A DNA stretch of 64,000 nt from Helicoverpa zea (GCF_022581195.2 NC_061480.1:2604001-2668000); one strand, 5' to 3'. Counted from the first letter of the stretch, positions 21,801 through 28,189 are shown. The notes: generated by a model not told the origin, from the letters alone. Translations and numbers: made by a program.

Positions 21801-22079
21801 TCCTCCCCCTCCGCCTGCCAAACGATACTAAATTTTTACCCATTTATTTTAAAGAGTTTCCTTAAAAATCCAGGAATTATTCCATGACTAACACCTCAAC
21901 AAAGACTTGTCGCTACATTCTAAATTTAAAACACACGATTGTGGCTTCCCAGATCGCGGTAAAACCCAGCCTTTCAATCTCTCACTTAGAAAATAGTAAG
22001 TGAAGTTTTCACCACATATCTTACTCACCTGATGCAGGAGGCGGCCTTGGAAGTTGTCCTCATCCGGAGACAAGTCCAT
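710..22079 (-). CDS. Lrrk: LRRK1-type kinase, N-terminal ankyrin region (partial gene)
   Basis: Seven exons join with unbroken phase: 22029-22079, 19686-19877, 18689-18854, 2490-2649, 1903-2068, 1353-1468 and 710-875, giving 339 residues from the start Met. All introns are GT-AG. The product is a stack of ankyrin repeats, seen as motifs such as SALHAAALAERSRCLSALC, TALHIAAERGHFENVKTLL, PLYIACYHGHADIARLLL, PLHAACIGGHATMVTLLL and TALYVACTLGNLAVVDALL. A linker contains LTPGGANTLLYVASEAGL. The repeat order, that linker and the GQW-Y..AFDVNARD segment resemble the N-terminus of insect LRRK1-type kinases (ankyrin, LRR, Roc-COR GTPase, kinase). Family resemblance is from memory. The LRR, Roc and kinase parts are not in the window, so another ankyrin protein remains possible. 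The start Met is the first in exon 1 and lies in a promoter region shared head-to-head with the gene at 22857. Confidence 0.68.
876..1352. other. Lrrk-like intron with Helitron-like relics
   Basis: 970-1060 and 1170-1322 carry decayed Helitron-like sequence (for example TACGGGACGCGGGTGAAACC-type motifs ending CTAGT). No exon or regulatory site is evident. Confidence 0.5.
1353..1468 (-). CDS. Lrrk: Lrrk-like exon 6
   Basis: 116 nt, phase 0 to 2. The acceptor is TATCTTCACAG and the donor TAC|GTAAGT. It encodes the ankyrin segment WLPLHAACIGGHATMVTLLL. Confidence 0.87.
1469..1902. other. Lrrk-like intron, no recognised feature
   Basis: AT-rich. An open frame running out of exon 6 here ends without further ankyrin homology. 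Nothing else is recognised. Confidence 0.5.
1903..2068 (-). CDS. Lrrk: Lrrk-like exon 5
   Basis: 166 nt, phase 2 to 0. The acceptor is CCCTACAG and the donor AAG|GTCAGT. It encodes ankyrin repeats with DAGADGRAHPVTKYCPLYIA and CYHGHADIARLLLASF. Confidence 0.88.
2069..2489. other. Lrrk-like intron with a Helitron-like relic
   Basis: A decayed Helitron-like fragment lies near 2255-2400 (CTAGCTGTTCC..., TAGCCTATGTCC). There is otherwise no recognisable content. Confidence 0.45.
2490..2649 (-). CDS. Lrrk: Lrrk-like exon 4
   Basis: 160 nt, phase 1 to 2. The acceptor is CTTTTTCCAG and the donor ATGT|GTAAGT. It encodes a charged linker (DALERERLSQHAALRELV) and the conserved-looking LTPGGANTLLY segment. 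It is separated from exon 3 by about 16 kb. Confidence 0.85.
2750..3345. repeat. Two SINE-A fragments in opposite orientation
   Basis: 2750-2970 is the reverse orientation (TTGGGGTAGGCTTCCAATC, then a box with GGGACCTACAGTTTAACG). 3063-3345 is forward (TTTCGGAAGGCACGTTAAA to CCCCAACATAGTT). Together they make an imperfect inverted pair. Confidence 0.7.
3690..3822. mobile_element. Short palindromic MITE, copy 1
   Basis: About 130 bp with imperfect inverted ends ACCACAAAAAC / GTTTTTGTAGT and an inner arm AGACAAGTG. A closer-to-intact copy is at 52480-52612. Non-coding. Confidence 0.65.
4430..4560 (-). repeat. R140 interspersed repeat, fragment
   Basis: Carries the motif family ACACTCCCTCACGCTGCAC (here as its reverse complement) followed by the CCCACAGCGGGAG type end. 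The same family recurs near 8340, 12450, 17220, 25150, 33000, 53270 and 58760. Confidence 0.6.
4572..4800 (+). repeat. SINE-C, tRNA-headed, 5'-truncated
   Basis: Box B CCGGGTTCGATTCCCGG is intact, followed by a body with TGTGTGATGGGCATG and a tail at ATTATTATTATG. Box A is missing or decayed. It is a different family from SINE-A and SINE-B. Confidence 0.65.
4908..5660 (-). repeat. Triplicated exon-like unit beside Helitron-like sequence
   Basis: Two full copies of a 106-bp segment (5187-5292 and 5526-5631, minus strand), spaced 339 bp apart, and one internally deleted copy (about 4915-4942) each end at an AATG|GTAATTAT donor-like site and begin after a CAG. In the minus frame each full copy reads openly and includes YDVSHYFCDDVADPWRQN. 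The spacers carry Helitron-like motifs (TTACTCGGGAAGA, TTTTTCAAATCGGT). I do not recognise the source gene. The phase does not fit Lrrk exons 3 and 4 (it would hit a stop). Capture of a host exon by a Helitron-type element, followed by tandem copying, is the simplest reading. Confidence 0.5.
6014..6215 (+). repeat. SINE-like repeat with GAA-rich tail
   Basis: The head TCGTGGTGGCCTAGTGGGTT is like a SINE-A box A, but the body (GTCCGGCCGTGCTATCG...) differs. It ends in a short (GAA)n run at 6200-6214. Confidence 0.5.
6216..7063. other. Intronic stretch with SINE-A fragments
   Basis: 6690-6870 carries mixed SINE-A fragments. A roughly 30-bp motif with TGTGGTGTACTCGCT occurs twice near 6453 and 6501. 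The open frames here are short and have no family resemblance. Confidence 0.4.
7064..7926 (+). mobile_element. 5'-truncated non-LTR retrotransposon relic, 3' end
   Basis: 7064-7312 encodes a tail resembling the C-terminus of jockey/CR1-like ORF2 proteins (RTALLHKSV, APLIYNKVPTDIK, FKKTFKKLL, YYSVNDFL), ending in a stop. Its 3' untranslated part continues to AAATAAATGATCTTTG and a (TCTTTG)n tail at 7887-7919. A SINE splits it at 7340-7726. The upstream coding part is absent. Confidence 0.6.
7340..7726 (+). repeat. SINE-B, near full length, inserted in the LINE relic
   Basis: The tRNA-like head is at about 7365-7437: box A TGGTCTAGTTGTCGC and box B GGGTTCGATTCCCG. The body contains GTGCACCTGTGTCTGCGC and ends near CGGCTAGGAGGACATCATC. 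AATGTAGTGT at 7330-7339 and again at 7727-7736 looks like the target duplication. About 25 bp of an AAACT repeat precede the head inside the duplication. Confidence 0.75.
8210..8445. repeat. SINE-A tail plus R140 fragment
   Basis: 8225-8330 is a reversed SINE-A end (TATGTTGGGGTCAGCTTCC). It is followed by R140 sequence (GTCTGACACTCCCTCACG). Confidence 0.6.
9430..9800. repeat. Broken SINE-A fragments
   Basis: 9448-9515 and 9690-9795 are reversed SINE-A ends. The sequence between them is unrelated and non-coding. Confidence 0.5.
10850..11125 (+). repeat. SINE-A, 3' half, diverged
   Basis: Contains TTGATGGGTCATTTGAAC, then GTTGAGGAGGTCAGATAGG and GGCACACTGGTACTCAG, in SINE-A order. Confidence 0.6.
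11159..11563. mobile_element. MITE with about 72-bp terminal inverted repeats
   Basis: The ends are AAGGTGCTTTAATATTACC and its reverse complement. The first 59 bp of the arms match exactly, with two mismatches in the next 13. ATAT-type flanks suit a short AT target duplication. The core is AT-rich and non-coding. Confidence 0.85.
12450..12620 (+). repeat. R140 interspersed repeat
   Basis: Runs from GGGATTGTTCGCGCG through GCGCTGGTACGTAAAGGG and ACACTCCCTCACG to the CACAGCGGGAGG end. Confidence 0.65.
13010..13205 (-). repeat. SINE-B, 3' part, diverged
   Basis: Reverse orientation: CATAATGGCGTC, GAGACCAGCCAGC, GTGCACTCACTATTCCTTC and CCACCGGAGAGAGAT in SINE-B order. Confidence 0.6.
13560..13910 (+). 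repeat. Old Helitron-like repeat
   Basis: Decayed motifs of the family (GCAAATCTCAGGAATAAC, TAACCCATTTATTGAGG, ATGCGGATAAAACCG). The boundaries are uncertain. Confidence 0.4.
14190..14680 (-). repeat. SINE-A pieces, reverse orientation
   Basis: 14215-14310 is a middle part (GACTGCCAAGGATGTTC). 14375-14445 is a head in reverse (CCCACTAGGGCACCACGAC). 14575-14670 is a tail (TATGTTGGGGTCGGCTTCC). Confidence 0.6.
14995..15165 (-). mobile_element. Non-autonomous Helitron-like fragment, reverse orientation
   Basis: Starts ACTAGCTTCTGTCCGCGG (the reverse of a CTAGT end). It contains CCGGGATAAAATATAGCC and TTACTCGGGAAGAGTGTAG. Confidence 0.6.
15172..15368 (+). mobile_element. Non-autonomous Helitron-like element, near complete
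   Basis: The 5' end is TCTATACTAATATTATAAAG and the 3' end GGCAGAAGCTAG, followed by T, as expected for a Helitron inserted between A and T. It is about 200 bp and non-coding. A close relative is at 52844-53037. Confidence 0.7.
15379..16299. repeat. Large foldback: arms of about 315 bp
   Basis: 15379-15693 and 15989-16299 are inverted copies of one composite (unique-looking AT-rich end, R140 piece, SINE-A tail). The differences are few and mostly in poly-A/T runs. The spacer 15694-15988 holds a reversed Helitron-like fragment (15711-15850). Confidence 0.8.
16300..16690. other. AT-rich intronic stretch
   Basis: Nothing recognised. The open frame at 16404-16610 is low-complexity and has no family features. 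Confidence 0.4.
16705..16885 (-). repeat. Helitron-like fragment, reverse orientation
   Basis: GCGGTTTTACCCGCGTC, CCGGGATAAAATATAGCC and TTACTCGGGAAGAGTGTAG in family order. Confidence 0.55.
16912..17135 (+). repeat. SINE-B, 5' two-thirds
   Basis: The tRNA-like head has box A TGGTCTAGTAGTCCC and box B GGGTTCGATTCCCCGG. The body stops after GGATTGCCGTCCCGATAGC. Confidence 0.65.
17220..17385 (+). repeat. R140 interspersed repeat, well preserved
   Basis: GGGCTGCGGGATAGTTCG to ACACTCCCTCACGCTGCAC and GATTTCCCATAAAAA. Confidence 0.7.
17568..17957 (+). repeat. SINE-A, full length, copy 1
   Basis: tRNA-derived head with box A TGGCCTAGTGGGTAAAGG and box B GGGTTCGATCCCAGG. The body runs to CCCCAACATAGTTGGG and ends in GATGAGGATGATGATT. 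It is nearly identical to the copy at 20196, so both are recent insertions. Confidence 0.85.
18130..18600 (-). repeat. Degenerate minisatellite (GTACATAAGG type), split by SINE-B
   Basis: Blocks such as AGTACATAAGGGTGTAC recur with 11-23 bp spacing on both sides of a SINE-B tail (18325-18500). The reverse complement matches the 23-bp units of the array at 31150-31860 in the eIF2B beta gene. Confidence 0.65.
18325..18500 (+). repeat. SINE-B, 3' half
   Basis: TCTCTTTCCGGTCGTGTCGG to CCGTGGACGCCATTA. It interrupts the minisatellite blocks. Confidence 0.7.
18689..18854 (-). CDS. Lrrk: Lrrk-like exon 3
   Basis: 166 nt, phase 0 to 1. The acceptor is AACCTTCCAG and the donor CGAG|GTGAGC. It encodes an ankyrin repeat TALHIAAERGHFENVKTLL, then SAGASLSILDAHGNTALAL. 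A 23-bp piece of it (18759-18781) is repeated at 18625-18647 in the following intron. Confidence 0.88.
18855..19685. other. Lrrk-like intron 2 with a GC-rich TIR element
   Basis: 18903-19330 is the TIR element listed separately. 19385-19685 is AT-rich with a Helitron-like scrap near 19400-19460. No exon is seen. Confidence 0.5.
18907..19325. mobile_element. GC-rich TIR element, about 420 bp
   Basis: Inverted ends CACACTGCCCCGCATGATGC / GCATGATGCGGGGCAGTGTG. The interior repeats GCGCGTAGGTGCGT-like motifs. No intact gene. The superfamily is not clear because I cannot fix the target duplication. Confidence 0.65.
19686..19877 (-). CDS. Lrrk: Lrrk-like exon 2
   Basis: 64 codons, phase 0 to 0. 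The acceptor is TTTCTTCCCAG and the donor AAG|GTAAGC. It encodes two ankyrin repeats, with SGADVNARD and SAGAEIDAKSDEATGGK at their turns. Confidence 0.88.
19878..21067. other. Lrrk-like intron 1, distal part
   Basis: Holds SINE-A copy 2 (20196-20580), a Helitron-like fragment right after it (20581-20715, ending GAAGCTAGT) and another at 20820-20960. No exon is seen. Confidence 0.5.
20196..20580 (+). repeat. SINE-A, full length, copy 2
   Basis: Same structure as the copy at 17568, with about eight base differences over about 385 bp. It ends AGGATGATG and is followed by Helitron-like sequence. Confidence 0.85.
21068..21832. mobile_element. TIR element with internal GC-rich hairpins
   Basis: The ends TTTAGTATCGTTTGGCAGGC and their reverse complement are followed by about 100 bp of imperfect inverted arms (TTGTTACAAGGTAATGG versus GCGTTACCTTGTAACGG). 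The core has two perfect or near-perfect stems: GGCGGGGTCT/AGACCCCGCC and GGAGCCCCGC/GCGGGGCTCC. No transposase. It lies about 200 bp from Lrrk exon 1. Confidence 0.7.
22029..22079 (-). CDS. Lrrk: Lrrk-like exon 1 (start codon)
   Basis: Encodes 17 residues beginning MDLSPDEDNFQGRLLHQ and ends in phase 0 at a strong CAG|GTGAGT donor. The reading joins directly to the ankyrin exon at 19877. Confidence 0.8.
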
Positions 22080-22856
22080 TATACAGTTTTTAACAAGAAA
22101 TACACAAGTAAAACCGACATTTCCGGCCTAAACAACCACTGAAGCGTTACGAGAGGCCTCAAAACGAATTACGGGTTTACACCTGAAAATGTTCACTAAA
22201 ACTGCATTTGAAAAACACAGTTACGTGCACCAATAGTTTTTCTGTTTCGGCATTGCGGATAGGAAACGTTAATTAGTGTTAAATTGCAAATTAAATCGCG
22301 ATTTAGTTTATTGATTTGTTTGATGACAGCTGACCTGAGTCGGTGACAGCTGACAGCCAGTTGAATGACAGATAAACACTGGCACAGTGTTCCGAACGCG
22401 AAGTTAGCATTTTTTCTGTTTTTTACAGTTCTGTTAATATTACAAAAGTTTGGAAAAATATCTTGTGTAAAAATATAACTATTTCATAGCACTGTAGCCA
22501 AGGATTTAAATAATATCATTTCTTTTCCACTGCGCTAAGAAAATACTTGTAAAAAGATAAACAAGATTCGTTCGGAAATTATACAGAATTTCCATACTTT
22601 ATTTTACCCTTTCGCATCAAGTTTCTGGTAAGCAAAGTAATATAAAGTTAATTTTTACCATATTATATTTTAATTACCAATAATTAACTAATTATAACTG
22701 AAAATCAAGTTCTCCATATCTTTTTCTACTATACTTATTTTTTATTTTCAGTTTTTCGACGAAACATATTTTAATTTTCTTGTAACTTTATTAGACTACC
22801 CGCAACCTACTTTCTTCAGTGCTTCATTTAAAAAAAAAGGCAACTATCTTCCCAGC
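22080..22856. promoter_or_regulatory. Shared head-to-head promoter interval
   Basis: The start codons of the Lrrk-like gene (minus, 22079) and the unknown gene (plus, 22857) are 777 bp apart and diverge, so both promoters must lie here unless distant 5' exons exist. A possible 5' UTR intron of the plus gene runs from 22628 (CTG|GTAAGC) to 22751 (TTTTCAG). TGACAGCTGACCTGAG and TGACAGCTGACAGCC near 22325-22355 form a short direct repeat with an E-box-like CAGCTG. No TATA box is convincing. Confidence 0.45.
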
Positions 22857-23001
22857 ATGGAGGTGATGTACAAACATTGTTCAGCTTTGATTTACTTTAC
22901 TGAATTTAATTTAAAAATGCATCGTGGTACTAGTTCTTACCAAGAAGAGTGGCAAAGAAGAGTATCTAGAAGGGTAGACAGCCTGTTTGTTGATCTCCCG
23001 G
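22857..23001 (+). CDS. Acidic repeat protein exon 1
   Basis: 145 nt, ends in phase 1 at CCGG|GTAAGT. It includes MHRGTSSYQEEWQRR after an alternative in-frame start at 22917. Confidence 0.7.
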
Positions 23002-26000
23002 GTAAGTTTTTTTTCTGTCTTTTACCATTACATAAAATGGCAGCACCGATTTACATGGAATCTTCAACTATGTAATAATATAAAGGTAAAGCTGAAGCAA
23101 GCAAGCGCAGCGTAGGACGCCCACCAACAAGGTGGACAGACGACCTTATAAAGGACGCCGTCGACGCTGGATGCAGGTCGCCTCCAACAGGTATCTGTGG
23201 AGATCTAAGGGGGAGGCCTATGTTCAGCAGTGGACGTTCTATGCCTGAGATGATGATGATGAAAGCTCAAGAGTTTGTTTACTAGAATGTGCCAATCTCA
23301 AGTGCTACTAATCCGACTTCAGTATATTTTGGAGTTTTAGACCTCAATCGATTTACACTTGAATCCCGAAACTTTTAATCTGTACCAAGATAATTAAGAG
23401 GAAATATTTTTTTTTGTTTGTTTGTTCCCTAAAGGCTTCAAAACTATTCAACCGATTTGAAAAACGTTAGAAAGACACTGTTAGAAACACACACACAGTT
23501 CACTGTTAGAAAGCTACACTTTTCCCCAGTAAAGTAGTCTATACTTTACCCCGGTAAGGGCAGCAGTTTCTTACGTGTCTCAAGTGAAAACAGGCAGTCA
23601 ACAAAAAATAAAATAAAAAACCTTATTTTTCAGTCTTATCTCCAGTCACTGAAGAAGCCTCGGATTTAACTGATAAATCACTAATACCCCACGATGATGA
23701 GTCTGACAGTTCCACCAGATCTGTCAGTCCTCTACCCCCCCTCATCATAGAAATACTTCCTAACAAACATGATGAGCCTGAGGAATATTACGTGAAACTT
23801 CAAAAAAGAATGATCAAGGTATACCGAAGGCTGTTCATTGAAAATAGAAGCTTAAGTAGTGGTGTGTACGATTCAGATTCCAATGGCAACTCTGATCTTG
23901 ACAGTTTCGACTATGATGAAATAGGTTTTGATGGCAATGTTCGTGACGTTGAAAATAGAACCTTAAGTAATGGTATTTACGGTTCCATTTCCAATGGCAA
24001 TTCTGATCATGAGGGTTTCGACTGTGAAGGCAAAGATTTAGATGGCAATGTTCGTGATTTTGAAAATAGAAGCTTAAGCCGTGGTATATATGATTCAAAT
24101 TCCAATGGCAGTTCCAATGATGATGGTATGGACTATGAAGCTATAAATTTTGATGGTAATGTTCGGGGCGTAGAAAATAGAACCTTAAGTAATGGTGTAT
24201 ATAGTTCAAATACCAATGGCAGTTCCGATCATGACGGTATGGATTATGAAGCTAGAGATTTTGATGGCAACGTTCGTAACACTGAAAATAGAAACTTAAG
24301 CCATGGTATATACGATTTAAATTACAATGTCACCATTCCAGTGGCAGATTATGGTGGCAATAATTTTAATAATGGTACGGATAGTAATGATTCACATTAT
24401 TCCGATGATTATGAAGCTGATTTTGAGTCAATAGACACAACAATTGAATCTTTAAATAGACGTGGAATAGACGCTGAAATGTCAAGACCTGATTATGAAG
24501 ACAGGCAAAGCCTAGCCCCTACTGAAATTATAGATACTGAAGATTTATCAAACCCTAATTTAGTAGAAATAGAAAGACCGATCAGTGTTCAAAATGTTAT
24601 TTTTCCAAAAGATTTACATAATGCTAGAATAGATGATGATGATAATGAAATGTTACATGAATCTAGTAGCAATGATTTGAATGAAAGTCATCAAAGAAAT
24701 GATTTTGAAGAATCTAGAAATTCACTAAATACGGACTTGGTTAATAATGATAATGAAATAGAGGAAGATATGGAGGCACAAGATGATGATAATGATTTGA
24801 ATGAAAGTCACCAAAGAAATGATTTTGAAGATATAAATGCAGATGAATCTAGAAATACCACAAATACGGACTTGGTTAATGATGATAATGAAATAGCATT
24901 AAATCAAGAAGATATTGAGGCAGAGGATTGTGATGATAATGATTTGAATGTCGTTGAAGTGGTGACAGATGAAAATGAAGAAACGACTCTTAGTGCAGGT
25001 AAGTTATCTGTTACAGCCTTTTTATCGTCCCACTGCTGGGCACAGGCCTCCTCTCACATGGAGAAGGATTGAGCATAGCATAGGTAAGTTATCTGGCCAG
25101 TCCAAACCTTTGTAATATTCATGTATACTTAAGATACGTTTAGCAGCCGCAACTTATCGCGGCGCTGGTACATAAATGGCTTAAGCAGGAACATGGTGGG
25201 TTTAGTCAGTACTTAAGAGTCGACGCTGCACCCACAGCGGGAGGGGTCATTTGATGATTTCCCATAAAAAATAAGATACGTTTGGAATGCAATATGTAAG
25301 GGTGACTGCACGTGCTGCTGACGCTTCGATCCATAACGGTTTCATGTAGATATACATACAAACCAGTAGTGCAGCTACGGCCAATTTTATGTAGTCGCAA
25401 CTCTTCAGCCTCGTAATAATGGCGTCCACGGCCGATTTCGACCACGGCGGCTGTTCTCGTTTAAGGAGATCAGCCAACTGCGCAGGACATATTATAGTGC
25501 ACGAGCATTTGCGCAGACACAGGTGCACTCCCTATTCCTTCACTCTCATAGCCCGATGGGACGGCAATCCGACACGACCGGAGAGAGATCAGGGGCCCGA
25601 TTCTCCAAGTTAATAATGTCAAAATCGAATAGAAATCGAATCGCAATATGATCGCAATAGCAGTTTTAACCATATCGGACATTCTGCTGCTAATATAAGA
25701 CCAATCGTATTCCAACGACATTCGATTGGTTTGCGATTGGTCTGCTATTTTGGTGATTTTGGTCTATACGGTAGTTTGCTCTACAATCATATTGCAATAG
25801 TTAATCATTTGCAGACAAAATGATTCATCATTGAATGACAGAAAAGGATAAAAACGTTTATTTCAAAGAAAAAATTGCGGAATGCCACATACGTTTCAAT
25901 CGTAATCGAGTCGGGATTGGATCGCAGTCGAACGTGAATCGTATGTTGCTTAAGTAAAATTAGGAGAATCGGGCCCCAGGCGCAGGACCGGATGAATCAA

Positions 26001-28189
26001 TCACCAACTTCCAGACTACGGGCTGCATTGTGAAAGTTTCTAAACCCACAAAGTGATATCGGCCGGTCCCGGGTATCGAACCCGAGACCTCGGGCTCAGC
26101 AGCCGCGCTTGCGACCACTAGACCAACGAGGCAGTCAAGCCAGCCTCGTAATATTATTAAATTAAGTGCAGATAATATTGTTAACCATTTTAATCTCTTT
26201 CAAACCAGGTACAGATTACAGGCAAATAACAACCATAGCTCTGGTCCACGTCGATGGTACAAAACACCACAAAGATAAAGAGAGTACAGTATATGAAGAG
26301 TCGGTAAAAAGTGTGATTCTACCCACAAGGCCGGTTGTGAGGACTGCCATACGTAGTGAGGTGATGCAAGTGGATTTTGAAGATGTGGTGAGAGTGGAAG
26401 ACAATGAAGGTAAGACGTTATCATCAGCAGTTTTATCGTTCCACTGAGCACAGGAATTGTACGTGTAACTGGGTTGAGTAAGTCAGATAGGCAGTCACTC
26501 CTTGTAAAATACTGGTACTCAGCTGCTTCAGGTTAGATTGGATGCCGACTCCAACATAGTTGGATAAAGGCTAGGCAGTTGATGCTGGGCACAGGCCTCG
26601 TCTCCCACAAAGAAGGATTGAGCGTATGTGTTTTGTTTTTGACTATTTTCCGCAAGCGGTGTCACCCAAGTCTGGTAAGGCACAATTTGTGGCTTTGTAG
26701 GTTTATTCGAAAGAAAAACCGCAACCTCAAAACACAAAGTTCTGCATAGGAAGGGTGGGATTAAGTTAGCAATCTGACTCTTTCTTACAAGTACCCATAT
26801 TGAGGTTGCTCATTTGATGGTTAACTAGCCCAAAAAAGGAGAGATCATTCTGAGAACTTAGAAGTAATTGTATAATATTTATTTCTAGTCGAAAACTAGT
26901 TGTAGAATGTTTTATTTGTTTTAGAAACATATCGAAGTGGTGATCTCAGACCTTTTAAATTCACTGCTTTTACGATCGAAATCTATTTTTAGCTTTTTAT
27001 TTTTATCTTATATTGTGTTTTACAATATATTATTATTGCATAACAGGTTAGTTAGTTAGGTATTTTCTAAATAAATTATAATGTGATTAGATGCACCTGT
27101 GTGTTGTGTTTTGCATGTATTGACATACTTTTTGCTTCTGGCCTTCATTTCACAACTGTTTCTAGGCGGATAAGATAATATGATAATTGCAAGATTTTAT
27201 TAAGCTCAATTTTTCGGAATCTTATTCATCATCAGCCTGAATATTTGATTCAGAGCTAAAAATAATCCTCCTATATTTATTATCTTTATATCTTATACTT
27301 ATTTATTTACTGCGAAAGTTACTACGTTTGTCTGTCACGCTTATATGCTAACTCTAATGAACCTATAGTTATCGGCACGAATCTTGAGCTCTGACCTACA
27401 TCTGCGCAGAAGTGATTTATTAGCAAAGAACCAATCCCGAGTGACGGCTATGACGCGATGCACTGCGGGCCAATCACCGCTTTAGCGCGCCCCCACGCCT
27501 CACTTCATACCACAAAGGGGACCCAATAAATTACTTCTGCGCAGGTGAAGGTCAGAGCTCAAGATTCGTGCCAATAACTATATCTAAATTAAATTTTATT
27601 CCAAATAGTCTAGAACCTTTTTTAAAACTCTCCCAACCCGTCTATTTGTCAGTCTGTTTCACAACTACGGAGCTTACTTTCATGCGATCCTCACCACTTC
27701 TTCAGGTACTCAAGAAGTTAGTTGGTAGGAGGTAGGTATACTGATACATTTTTTTTATTTTCAGATCCACCCACAATCTTACCTGACTTGTCCTATCAAG
27801 AATCTTCTATCAAAGAAATAGAACAAATGAGGTTTGGAAACCCAGATTTATCTCAAGAATCAATATCATTAACCCATTATCGCGACTCGGAATCACTCGA
27901 ACCAATTGCGTATATTGAAACACCCACGGAAAATACGTCATCGTCACAAAATGGCGCCGGTGGACACTTCGAATTTGACATTTCTAACGACATCCATGAA
28001 ATTTTGAGTTATAATTTCAATGAAAGTCGAAAAAGTAGTAGTAATTCCAGGAAAAGAAAGGCCGATTTAGATAGCAAATCGGTGCAGACCAGTGAAGTTT
28101 CTACAAGGGATTATTTTGATGGGCAAATCTTTCTAAAGGGGGCAAAAGTGTTTCGGCTTTGCTCTTGTAAAGATCATGTTTGTCACTAA
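22857..28189 (+). CDS. Unrecognised acidic repeat protein, 711 residues
   Basis: Four exons join in phase: 22857-23001, 23634-24998, 26209-26409 and 27765-28189, all GT-AG. I do not recognise the family. The N-terminus is basic (EEWQRRVSRRVDSLF). The middle is Asp/Asn/Glu/Ser-rich, with four complete 37-residue tandem repeats and a partial fifth beginning ENR-LS-G-Y (23840-24330). Two later copies contain DLNESHQRNDFE. A third section is mixed (PTRPVVRTAIRSEVMQVDF). The C-terminus has a basic cluster (SRKRKADLDSK) and a short Cys/His end (LCSCKDHVCH). It has no signal peptide, membrane segment or enzyme motif and should be largely disordered. The first ATG is used; a second in-frame ATG at 22917 is also possible. 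Gene structure is well supported, function unknown. Confidence 0.8.
23002..23633 (+). other. Intron 1 of the acidic gene, with an RTE-type LINE tail
   Basis: 23084-23275 is the 3' end of an RTE-like LINE: frames read GRPPTRWTDDLIKDA and then, after a frameshift, WRSKGEAYVQQW before TGA and a (GAT)n tail. 23280-23600 is Helitron-like. Confidence 0.6.
23634..24998 (+). CDS. Acidic repeat protein exon 2 (repeat exon)
   Basis: 1365 nt, phase 1 to 1. The acceptor is TTATTTTTCAG and the donor GCAG|GTAAGT. It carries all the tandem repeats. The exon is open throughout, which non-coding repeats of this length would not be. Confidence 0.85.
23840..24330 (+). repeat. 111-bp coding tandem repeat
   Basis: Four full units of 111 bp (37 codons) and a partial fifth. 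Unit landmarks are GAAAATAGA at the start and TTTGATGGCAATGTTCG near the end. Unit length is constant while the bases vary, and the frame is kept throughout. Confidence 0.9.
25419..26134 (-). repeat. SINE-B, full length, split by a MITE
   Basis: The tRNA-like head lies at the high-coordinate end (box B reads GGGTTCGATACCCGGG on the minus strand). The tail ends at CATAATGGCGTCCACGG on the minus side. The MITE at 25591-25978 divides the body at ATCAGG/CGCAGG. Confidence 0.75.
25591..25978. mobile_element. MITE with GGGCCCGATTCTCC ends
   Basis: Inverted ends GGCCCGATTCTCC / GGAGAATCGGGCCC, with CAGG repeated at both junctions as a possible target duplication. The interior has ATCGCAATA-type motifs. 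A truncated relative is at 54428-54515. Confidence 0.75.
26209..26409 (+). CDS. Acidic repeat protein exon 3
   Basis: 201 nt, phase 1 to 1. The acceptor is CTCTTTCAAACCAG and the donor GAAG|GTAAGA. It encodes TDYRQITTIALVHVDGTKHH through VVRVEDNEG. Confidence 0.78.
26410..27764. other. Intron 3 of the acidic gene
   Basis: Starts 20 bp after the donor with the same repeat tail as intron 2 (TTTATCGTTCCACTG), interrupted by a SINE-A end (26460-26580). A MITE lies at 27366-27580. The remainder is AT-rich. Confidence 0.5.
27366..27580. mobile_element. MITE (CGGCACGAATCTTGAGC family), copy 1
   Basis: About 50-bp inverted ends (ATCGGCACGAATCTTGAGC ... GCTCAAGATTCGTGCC) in TA-rich flanks. The interior contains GGCTATGACGCGATGCAC. 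Copy 2 is at 51970-52183. Confidence 0.8.
27765..28189 (+). CDS. Acidic repeat protein exon 4 (stop codon)
   Basis: 425 nt, enters in phase 1 after TTTATTTTCAG and ends at TAA (28187-28189). It encodes the Ser/Glu-rich region, the basic cluster and the Cys/His-containing C-terminus. Confidence 0.83.

Larger units (their letters stand above)
24999..26208. other. Intron 2 of the acidic gene, nested repeats
   Basis: Begins with a repeat tail (TTTATCGTCCCACTGCTGGG) 15-20 bp after the donor, then R140 (25150-25270), then a reversed SINE-B (25419-26134) split by a MITE (25591-25978). No exon. Confidence 0.6.

Noticed and set aside
23835..24098. Antisense 87-codon frame in the repeat exon
   Set aside because: Shadow of the 111-bp coding repeat.
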